Source: CAZDIO01 sp964505555
GTDB taxonomy: Bacteria; Bdellovibrionota_C; UBA2361; SZUA-149; CAZDIO01
Length of the DNA stretch: 29,025 bases
Direction of reading: 5' to 3'
Assembly: GCA_964505555.1 (NCBI GenBank)
Contig: CAZDIO010000023.1
Location: forward strand, 1-29,025
The position numbers and the translations under genes are program-made. How positions within the stretch are numbered: the first letter of the stretch is position 1; each line of letters begins with the position of its first letter. The notes under the pieces were generated by a model. The model searched no databases, was not told where the DNA came from, and was given only the letters and a program-made list of their open reading frames with translations. Of the stretch, positions 15,795 through 22,432 are shown piece by piece.

Positions 15795-15828
15795 CCTGTC
15801 GTTGCTTCGCTTCGCTCGCAACGACAGG
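15795..15828. repeat. REP-like palindrome (11-bp perfect stem) after murG
   Basis: CCTGTCGTTGC (15795-15805) and GCAACGACAGG (15818-15828) are perfect inverted repeats around TTCGCTTCGCTC. Read on the - strand the centre is TTGCGAGCGAAGCGAAGCAA, very similar to palindromic repeats (TTGCGAGCGAAGCGAAGCAA type) scattered in many unrelated bacterial genomes. It lies 27 bases after the murG stop and could be a repeat-element insertion and/or an attenuator inside the operon. No T-tract follows. Confidence 0.65.
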
Positions 15829-15946
15829 AGAGGCACTGTTACAAAAATTCTCATTTTAATGCCATTTCGAACTCCTCTAGTAAGGTATCGTTAATTCAGC
15901 TATAACAATTTTCGGTAAGTTACGTTTCATCGGATATTGCAAATTC

Positions 15947-17356
15947 GTGTATAATCAAAGCCTTTGTCTGCACTTTGTCGGGATCGGTGGGGTTGGTATG
16001 GCCGGCATCGCCGAGGTGCTTCTTAACCTTGGCTATTTTGTCAGTGGATCAGATGCCAAGGTTACACCGCTCTCTGAACACTTGAAGGAACTTGGTGCTA
16101 CGATCACCTATGGACACAATGCAGAGCATGTATTGTCAAGAACTGATTTTGTTATTGTCTCCTCGGCAATAAAGGCAGATAACCCCGAACTAGTTGAAGC
16201 GCGGAGAAGAGGAATTCCAATTATTTTGCGTGCAGAGATGCTTGCTGAACTGATGCGGATGAAATACGGCATCGCCGTTGCCGGGTCTCACGGGAAAACC
16301 ACAACGACTTCAATGATCGCTAAAATTCTTGGAGATGGAGGACTTGATCCGACGGTTATTGTTGGTGGACGAGTGCTTTCAAAGCGAAGTGGTGCACGTC
16401 TTGGAAGGGGAAAATATCTTGTTGCCGAAACAGATGAGAGCGACGGTAGTTTCGGCCTTATTCGCCCAGCAATCGCGGTAGTGACAAACATTGATCGAGA
16501 ACATGTCAGCCATTACGGGAGTTTTGGAGCTTTAGAGAAGGCGTTTTTTGATTTCATGTCAGCCACTCCATTTTATGGTGTTGTTGTTGCTTGTCTTGAT
16601 GATCCAGTTGTTGCAAGTTTAGTAAAAGGGTTAAAAAGAAGGGTGATCTCCTACGGACAATCTCCAGCATTTGATTACTGCGCTTCAGATTTTTCACTTG
16701 AAGGTCTTACGACCAATTTCAAAGTTACGAAGAAGGAAGGTGAAAGCACGAGAGTGCATCTTCCTTTACCGGGGCGACATTTGGCGCTCAATGCGATGGC
16801 GGCGTTAGCGGTAGGAGTGGAGCTTGGTGTTTCGCTTGAGCAGGGGGTAAAAACACTCTCGGCATTTCCAGGGGTTTCAAGAAGAAGTGAGCTCGTTACC
16901 CACCATCGTGGAATAAGAATCATTGATGACTATGCCCATCATCCCCGAGAGATTCAAGCGACGCTCAGTGCTATTCGTCAGGGATGTTTTGGAGGAACGG
17001 GCTCATCGAAATTAATCGTTCTTTTTGAGCCTCACCGCTACTCGCGGGTGCAGGAGCTCTTTTCAGAATTCATCACTGCTTTTTCTGACGCGGATGAACT
17101 CCTCATAGGTGATATTTATCCAGCCGGAGAAGACCCTCTTGTCGGCATCTCTGGAGAGAGCCTTTGTCAAGCGATGCAACATAATCATGCGAAATATATT
17201 GGTAACTTAGAAGGAGAGATTCCTACGCTGGTGCAAAGACTTCAATCGGGAGATGTTGTGGTTACCGTGGGTGCCGGAAATGTTTCTAAAATTGCTCATG
17301 AGTTGGCAGAGGAGTTAGTAGGAAGAGATCAATTTCGTTTACAAGAAAATGGATAA
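15947..17356 (+). CDS. murC: UDP-N-acetylmuramate--L-alanine ligase MurC
   Basis: MurC is a cytosolic Mur ligase adding the first stem-peptide residue, L-Ala, to UDP-MurNAc. The 469 aa protein shows HFVGIGGVGMAGIAEVLL at the N-terminus, GYFVSGSD, the P-loop GSHGKTTTTSM (113-123), AETDESDGSF (160-169), TNIDREHVSHYG, FPGVSRRSELV (308-317) and DDYAHHPREI (327-336), then FEPHRYSRVQEL and a VTVGAGNVSKI-type C-terminus. GTG 15947 is the only reasonable start: the upstream frame has no ATG, GTG or TTG before a stop, and the next ATG lies inside the conserved GIGG loop. The ribosome binding site is poor. Confidence 0.95.
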   Translation: MYNQSLCLHFVGIGGVGMAGIAEVLLNLGYFVSGSDAKVTPLSEHLKELGATITYGHNAEHVLSRTDFVIVSSAIKADNPELVEARRRGIPIILRAEMLAELMRMKYGIAVAGSHGKTTTTSMIAKILGDGGLDPTVIVGGRVLSKRSGARLGRGKYLVAETDESDGSFGLIRPAIAVVTNIDREHVSHYGSFGALEKAFFDFMSATPFYGVVVACLDDPVVASLVKGLKRRVISYGQSPAFDYCASDFSLEGLTTNFKVTKKEGESTRVHLPLPGRHLALNAMAALAVGVELGVSLEQGVKTLSAFPGVSRRSELVTHHRGIRIIDDYAHHPREIQATLSAIRQGCFGGTGSSKLIVLFEPHRYSRVQELFSEFITAFSDADELLIGDIYPAGEDPLVGISGESLCQAMQHNHAKYIGNLEGEIPTLVQRLQSGDVVVTVGAGNVSKIAHELAEELVGRDQFRLQENG

Positions 17357-17417
17357 TTGAACTTGAACCACTTTCTTTCATTCTCGTAGGTTCTTCATCT
17401 TTTAGAAAGAGATCTCT

Positions 17418-18425
17418 ATGCTGAAGTTTCAACAAGATGATCCATCATTTCATGCCATCCAAAATGGCACTCTTGTTCGGCGCCATGTTTCTGCAAAAGA
17501 ATTAACCACATTTGGTGTGGGTGGGGTGGTTGATTCCCTTATTGATGTTCAAAATATAGATGCATTAAGAAGGATACTGTCGTTTCTTTCTGTCAGGGGT
17601 TTGTCTTGGCGCGTGCTGGGAGCGGGATCTAATGTTGTTATTCCGGATCAAGCAGATGATTCCGTTGTGCTTCGTCTTGGTCGTGGGTTTTCAAAGTATT
17701 TCCCGGTAAAAGGGGAGATCCAAACTGAAGAGGAGTTGTCTTTGCTGGAGAAAGGGATCCTCAACGAGGAGGAGAGAGCGGGACTCGAAGAAGGAGCTGC
17801 TGTTTCTCTCCTTGCCTTTGGAGCAACCTCGTTGATGGCATTAAGCAAAAAAACAGCAGAGAAGGGACTTTCTGGACTTGAGTTTGCAGCGGGCATTCCT
17901 GCTTCTCTGGGAGGGGCGGTAGTGATGAATGCTGGAGCACACGGTGATTCAATGGAGGATGTAATACAACGGGTTTTTCTTCTTGACCAAGAGGGAAAAT
18001 TTAAATCATATTCTAAAAGTGAACTTTCTTTTGCTTACCGACGCTCAGGAATTGAGAAAGATTCGATTGTGATTGCAGCGCTTCTTCAGTTTCGGGTGGG
18101 AAAGGAGATGGAGATTAAGGCGAAGCGAAGTAAGGCGTATGAGTACAGAAAGTTGACACAACCACTGCATCTGCCCTCAGCGGGATCGGTGTTTCGTAAT
18201 CCCATTCATCAGAGCGAGGTTGCAGCTGCAAAACTCCTTGAAGAGGTTGGAGTAAAAGGTCTTACAAAAAATGGGGTTTCATTTTCAGAGATGCATGCAA
18301 ATTGGCTTGTGCGTATTTTGGAGGAGGGAAGTGCAAGTGATGTTTCTCTTCTTATCGATCGGGGAAGGGAACTCGTTTTTAAACGCTTTGGAATAGAACT
18401 TGAGCCAGAGATCGTGCTTTGGTAA
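17418..18425 (+). CDS. murB: UDP-N-acetylenolpyruvoylglucosamine reductase MurB
   Basis: MurB is a cytosolic FAD enzyme that reduces UDP-GlcNAc-enolpyruvate to UDP-MurNAc with NADPH. In 335 aa it shows TTFGVGG (30-36) and VLGAGSNVVIPD (66-77) of the FAD-binding domain, GLSGLEFAAGIPASLGGAVVMNAGAHG (150-176, here summarised), ELSFAYRRSG (202-211) with the family Tyr 207, PSAGSVFRNP (253-262) with the proton-donor Ser 257, KGLTKNGVSFSEMHANWLV (280-298), and a C-terminal Glu (E331) before IVLW. An acidic insertion (about residues 99-126) interrupts the FAD-binding domain relative to typical homologues. A start at ATG 17418 follows GAAAGAGA. murC lies 61 bases upstream. Confidence 0.95.
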   Translation: MLKFQQDDPSFHAIQNGTLVRRHVSAKELTTFGVGGVVDSLIDVQNIDALRRILSFLSVRGLSWRVLGAGSNVVIPDQADDSVVLRLGRGFSKYFPVKGEIQTEEELSLLEKGILNEEERAGLEEGAAVSLLAFGATSLMALSKKTAEKGLSGLEFAAGIPASLGGAVVMNAGAHGDSMEDVIQRVFLLDQEGKFKSYSKSELSFAYRRSGIEKDSIVIAALLQFRVGKEMEIKAKRSKAYEYRKLTQPLHLPSAGSVFRNPIHQSEVAAAKLLEEVGVKGLTKNGVSFSEMHANWLVRILEEGSASDVSLLIDRGRELVFKRFGIELEPEIVLW

Positions 18426-18438
18426 GGAACGAGGGAGT

Positions 18439-19215
18439 ATGGTTCGTAAAAGCATTCCTTATCTTGTCTTTGTTGTTATTCTCTCTTTTATTTTTTCCCA
18501 TGAACTCTCTTTTCTTTATGAATATGGCGAAAAGGCTTTTGGTAATGTGTTTCGCTTAAAAAATGTTGTTGTTCGTGGTGGGGAGAACGCAACGGCTGAG
18601 ATAGTTTTTTTGAGATCCGGGCTAAAGAGCAAACCTTGGGTCTGGAAGGTTTCTCTTGAAGAGGTTCGAAATCGGTTACGAGAGGAACCATGGATTGAAG
18701 AAGTTTACCTCACCCTCTCATATTTTCCAGTAAAACTCGAGATTGATGTAGAGGAGGCTATTCCCTGGTTTGTTGCCAAAGTGCACCAGCAGTCATGGCT
18801 TGTATCTCGAGAAGGAAGCCTCATCGTGCCTACTTCTCAAATTCAAACCGTTACGAAGCGAAATGAAATGAACGCTCTTCCTCTTGTCTTATTACCTACG
18901 TATGAAGAGAGTATCGATACGGAGATCTTTCGAAGCACGGTGACATTTCTTAAGTCCTATGAGCACGCCGGTGGTTTTCCGTTTTTAGTTAAACGTTATG
19001 AGGTCAGAGGGGATGGTTCCATGGTGGTATACCCAGCAGAGGGGGAGCCATTTCCTGAGGTGGTGTTAAACCTTTTTGATGTCAATGATTCAAAAAATGA
19101 GTTTCGTAGCCTCTCAATGGTCTTAGGTGATCTTCGAAGTAGAAAAGAGGTTGCAAAACGAATTGACCTTCGTTTTCAAGAGCAGGTTGTTGTTGAGCCA
19201 ATCAGTGAGGATTAA
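18439..19215 (+). CDS. ftsQ: Cell division protein FtsQ (DivIB/FtsQ family)
   Basis: This bitopic inner-membrane protein of 258 aa links the early and late divisome and binds FtsB/FtsL. A basic N-terminus is followed by one span (about 6-25, IPYLVFVVILSFIFS...), a POTRA-like domain (about 38-107: RLKNVVVRGGENATAEIVF, LEEVRNRLREEPWIEEVYLTL, VKLEIDVEEAIPWFV) and the beta-rich FtsQ domain (SWLVSREGSLIVP, then LPLVLLP). ATG 18439 was chosen because it leaves a normal short cytoplasmic tail and has AAGGA and GAGGG upstream; the longer frame from 18400 overlaps murB. Sequence identity in this family is low, but domain order and position before ftsA are decisive. No ddl gene lies between murB and this gene. 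Confidence 0.92.
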   Translation: MVRKSIPYLVFVVILSFIFSHELSFLYEYGEKAFGNVFRLKNVVVRGGENATAEIVFLRSGLKSKPWVWKVSLEEVRNRLREEPWIEEVYLTLSYFPVKLEIDVEEAIPWFVAKVHQQSWLVSREGSLIVPTSQIQTVTKRNEMNALPLVLLPTYEESIDTEIFRSTVTFLKSYEHAGGFPFLVKRYEVRGDGSMVVYPAEGEPFPEVVLNLFDVNDSKNEFRSLSMVLGDLRSRKEVAKRIDLRFQEQVVVEPISED

Positions 19216-19530
19216 GAGGTGTTTATAACTTGCCCTCACGAAACAGTTTAAGACCTTTCTAAGGATTGAGTTTAGCGGAGAACAGCAAAGAGAATAGTAG
19301 AAAAGTTCAATAAATTTAACTCAGTGTTGAGCCTCCGTAGCTCAATCAAGGGGGAGTGGATTTAGGGTGCCTTCAAGGGGCCTTATTTTTTCGTGGTAAA
19401 TGAGCTAAGAGTTCGCTAAAAGAAAGTTTCATTAAGATGAAGTGTGATTTTAAATAGTGTATGGAAGGGTGTTCTTCAAGAGTTTGTGGATAGAGTGATC
19501 AGTTAAAACTTAGAGGTATGAGGTAAAAGC
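19216..19530 (+). other. 315-base gap between ftsQ and ftsA
   Basis: No gene is visible. A hairpin TTGAGC/GCTCAA (19327-19345, 7-base loop) is followed by a GCC...GGC pairing near 19359-19372 and a T6 run at about 19385, which might act as a weak terminator or attenuator. AGAGG/GAGG at 19512-19523 is the ftsA ribosome binding site. The gap is long for this tightly packed cluster, so a separate ftsA promoter is likely, but I see no convincing -35/-10 pair. Confidence 0.4.
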
Positions 19531-20760
19531 GTGGCGACAAAACCCGACATTATCGTTGGTCTAGATATTGGAACTACGAAGATAGCCGTAATCGTTGCCC
19601 AGCGAACGGTCGGGGGGAAGATAGATATTATCGGTATTGGAACCCACCCTTCTAAGGGGTTACGAAAAGGGGTTGTCATTAATATTGAAGCTACCGTTGA
19701 ATCGATTAAACACGCTGTTGATGAAGCAGAGTTGATGGCGGGATGCGAAATCACCACTGTTTTTGCTGGGATCGCTGGAGGACATATCAAGGGTTTTAAC
19801 AGTCATGGAATTGTTGCCGTAAAAAATAAAGAGGTCACGACCCGTGATGTGGAGCGTGTGATCGATGCTGCTCGAGCAGTGGCGATTCCCATGGATCGAG
19901 AAGTGCTTCATATCTTGCCGCAAGAATATATTGTTGATGAGCAAGATGGAATTCGAGAACCGATCGGCATGTCCGGCGTTCGCCTTGAAGCGAAGGTGCA
20001 CATCGTCACAGGGTCAGTGGCCGCAGCTCAAAACATCGTAAAATGTGCAAATCGTGTGGGATTAAGCGTTGCTGATATCGTTCTAGAGCCGATCGCGTCA
20101 GCCGAAGCGGTGCTCTCCCCTGAGGAGAAAGAGCTTGGGGTGGCGATGATCGATATCGGTGGAGGCACAACAGATATTACGATTTTCCACGGTGGAGCAA
20201 TCAAGCACACCGCGGTGTTACCACTTGGTGGGAATCATCTTACTAACGATATCGCTGCGGGACTCCGAACCCCTTCTTCTTCAGCAGAAGAGATCAAGCG
20301 CCGTTACGGAAGCGCACTTCGAAGTCTTGTTCAGAGTAACGAAACGATCGAAGTTCCTTCAACAGGGGGACGGGAACCCCGGGTGATCTCTCGACAGGTG
20401 CTCGTAGAGATTATTGAACCACGGGTGGAGGAGATCTTTAATCTCATTCACCGCGAGATTATCCGTTCCGGATTTGATGAGTTCCTAACGGGAGGAGTCG
20501 TAATTACTGGGGGGAGTGTTCTTCTTGATGGAATGGCGGAAGCGGCAGAGCAGATTTTTCATATGCCGGTGCGGAGAGGTTTTCCGAGTGGGGTAGGTGG
20601 TTTGGTTGATGTGGTAAACTCCCCAAGCTTTGCTACCGGTGTGGGGCTTGTTCTTTATGGAGCAAAGCAGAGTGGATATGAGCGACTTAGTTATCCAACG
20701 ACGAGCTTATTTGAGCGAGTTCGTAGTCGAATGACAGCGTGGTTCTCCGAACATTTCTAA
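19531..20760 (+). CDS. ftsA: Cell division protein FtsA
   Basis: FtsA is an actin-like ATPase that tethers FtsZ filaments to the membrane and recruits later division proteins. The 409 aa protein has the actin-fold phosphate and nucleotide motifs IVGLDIGTTKIAVIV (8-22), AMIDIGGGTTDITIF and GGVVITGGSVLLDGMAE, plus the SHTS-2/1C region AGGHIKGFNSHG. The C-terminal segment (about 391-409, LFERVRSRMTAWFSEHF) is an amphipathic membrane-targeting helix, as expected. It starts at GTG 19531 with GAGG seven bases upstream. It is separated from both ftsQ and ftsZ by unusually long gaps. Confidence 0.96.
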   Translation: MATKPDIIVGLDIGTTKIAVIVAQRTVGGKIDIIGIGTHPSKGLRKGVVINIEATVESIKHAVDEAELMAGCEITTVFAGIAGGHIKGFNSHGIVAVKNKEVTTRDVERVIDAARAVAIPMDREVLHILPQEYIVDEQDGIREPIGMSGVRLEAKVHIVTGSVAAAQNIVKCANRVGLSVADIVLEPIASAEAVLSPEEKELGVAMIDIGGGTTDITIFHGGAIKHTAVLPLGGNHLTNDIAAGLRTPSSSAEEIKRRYGSALRSLVQSNETIEVPSTGGREPRVISRQVLVEIIEPRVEEIFNLIHREIIRSGFDEFLTGGVVITGGSVLLDGMAEAAEQIFHMPVRRGFPSGVGGLVDVVNSPSFATGVGLVLYGAKQSGYERLSYPTTSLFERVRSRMTAWFSEHF

Positions 20761-21126
20761 CGGTTGTTTCTATTTGAGCTAATCACTCATAAATGATGTT
20801 GTTTTAACCAAGTTGAAGTTTTCTATCTCCTTTGCTAATCGATGGTTGGCACGAAGTGGGATTTTGGGTGGGTTGGTATTATTCGCTTAATCATATTAGT
20901 ATCGCTCGCACCTTAACGCTGGGTGGAGCGCCTAAGAATTGGCGATCGAGGTATGGGAAGAAAAAACAAATTTAAGAATAAATTTTTAGCACAGACTACG
21001 TTGTCATTGGAGGGAGAAGCAGGTGAAAACCGAGCACCCGAAAGTGAAGCGAAGCAGAAAGATGAAGATCAACGCAATTACATGGGTAACGTTGGCGAGG
21101 TAAGTAACGTTAAGGAGAATATTGAA
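20761..21126 (+). other. Gap before ftsZ, or N-terminal extension of FtsZ
   Basis: Bases 20761-20922 hold no gene. From 20923 to 21126 the ftsZ frame is open upstream of the preferred start, with GTG 20923, ATG 20953 and ATG 21082 as possible starts, and would encode up to 68 extra hydrophilic, Lys/Glu-rich residues. Start signals there are poor (GAGG only 2 bases from ATG 20953). I see no convincing promoter pair. The G-rich segment at about 20855-20880 has several TGGG words but lacks the regular 10-bp phasing of the MraZ array. Confidence 0.35.
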
Positions 21127-22419
21127 ATGAGTTCAACAAACCAAACCGAAGAGAAGATTGTAACTCAGTCCGATGAGAGCGAAGCTTCAGCAGTAAAAAC
21201 AAATGGATCATCGGGCACTCCTCACATTACTTCTGAGCAGGAGCGCAATCGGGACTATAATGTAGATCCTCTTGGCGCAAGAATTAAAGTCATCGGCATC
21301 GGCGGTGGTGGCGGAAATGCTGTCAATAATATGATTATCTCTGGCCTCAAAGGGGTGGAGTTTATCGCTGCAAACACTGATGCGCAGGCACTCAAATCAT
21401 CAAAGGCGACGTTTAAAATACAACTTGGTCAGGAGCTTACAAAAGGTCTTGGAGCTGGTGCAAATCCTGAAGTGGGACAGGCGGCAGCGCGTGAAAGTAT
21501 TCGAGAGATTCAAGAAGCGCTTGAGGGTGCGGATATGGTCTTTGTTACGGCGGGAATGGGCGGTGGCACCGGGGGTGGTGGTGCGCATATTGTAGCCAAT
21601 GTCGCTAAGGAGATGGGGTGTTTGACTGTTGGGGTTGTTACGAAGCCCTTTATCTTTGAAGGAAAGCGACGCATGACCAACGCTGATGCGGGAATTAATG
21701 CTCTCAAACGTGAAGTGGATACGTTGATTACGATTCCAAACCAGAGACTTCTTTCAGTTTCAGGTCGAAACACAACACTTCTTGAAACCTTTAAGAAAGC
21801 CGACACTGTACTTTTTGAAGCGGTGCGTGGCATTAGTGATCTCATTTTGTTTGAAGGACTTGTAAACGTCGATTTTGCTGACGTCAAAGCCGTGATGAGC
21901 GAGATGGGTCTGGCGATGATGGGAACCGGAGAAGGTGCGGGAGAGAACCGAGCAGTAGAAGCTGCAGAGAAGGCGATTTCCAGCCCACTTCTTGAGGATA
22001 TCTCCATCCATGGAGCACGAGGGGTGTTAATTAACGTCACCGCGGGTCCAGATGTAACGCTTCAAGAGATTAACGAAGCGGCTGAACTTATCCATGCTGA
22101 AGCGCATGAAGACTCAAACATCATCTGGGGTATGGTTATTGATCCAGAGATGGAAGAACGGGTGCGAGTGACGGTGATTGCAACTGGTTTTGGTGATGCG
22201 ATGGGGCAAAGAAAAAATGTTTCAGCACCCTCACTGAGCTCAGCGATACAGGTTGATTCCTCTACGGCTGAAAAAAACCTCGAGATCCCAACGTTTAGTC
22301 GTAAACAGAAAGAAAGCTCACCCGATACTTTGAAGATAAAGAAGATATCGGTTCTTGGAGCGGGGGAAGAGGAAGAGAAGTACGAAATTCCCACCTTTCT
22401 TCGGCGTCAAGTTGATTAA
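21127..22419 (+). CDS. ftsZ: Cell division GTPase FtsZ
   Basis: FtsZ is the tubulin-like GTPase forming the cytokinetic Z-ring. From ATG 21127 (AAGGAG nine bases upstream, the best start signal) it is 430 aa; in-frame starts at 20923 and 20953 would add up to 68 residues. A disordered acidic N-terminal arm of about 48 residues precedes ARIKVIGIGGGGGNAVNNM. Canonical parts include AANTDAQAL, TKGLGAGANPEVG, the NADAG-type switch (MTNADAGINAL) and the T7 catalytic loop NVDFADVKAVMSEMG. The signature normally written GGGTGTGAAP reads GGGTGGGGAH (21559-21588). A linker of about 60 residues carries an internal LEIPTFSRKQK before the terminal YEIPTFLRRQVD, the conserved peptide for FtsA and other partners. 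It is certainly FtsZ; the start is uncertain. Confidence 0.96.
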   Translation: MSSTNQTEEKIVTQSDESEASAVKTNGSSGTPHITSEQERNRDYNVDPLGARIKVIGIGGGGGNAVNNMIISGLKGVEFIAANTDAQALKSSKATFKIQLGQELTKGLGAGANPEVGQAAARESIREIQEALEGADMVFVTAGMGGGTGGGGAHIVANVAKEMGCLTVGVVTKPFIFEGKRRMTNADAGINALKREVDTLITIPNQRLLSVSGRNTTLLETFKKADTVLFEAVRGISDLILFEGLVNVDFADVKAVMSEMGLAMMGTGEGAGENRAVEAAEKAISSPLLEDISIHGARGVLINVTAGPDVTLQEINEAAELIHAEAHEDSNIIWGMVIDPEMEERVRVTVIATGFGDAMGQRKNVSAPSLSSAIQVDSSTAEKNLEIPTFSRKQKESSPDTLKIKKISVLGAGEEEEKYEIPTFLRRQVD

Positions 22420-22432
22420 GCTAAGTTAATTA

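Noticed and set aside
15950..15955. TATAAT at the start of murC as a promoter
   Set aside because: It overlaps the start codon region, so transcripts would begin inside murC, and no good -35 is present.
20855..20880. TGGG-rich sequence before ftsZ as a second MraZ operator
   Set aside because: The TGGG words are not at 10-bp intervals and lack the AAAGTGG context.
21510..22040. 176 aa - strand ORF
   Set aside because: It is an antisense shadow of the most conserved part of ftsZ.
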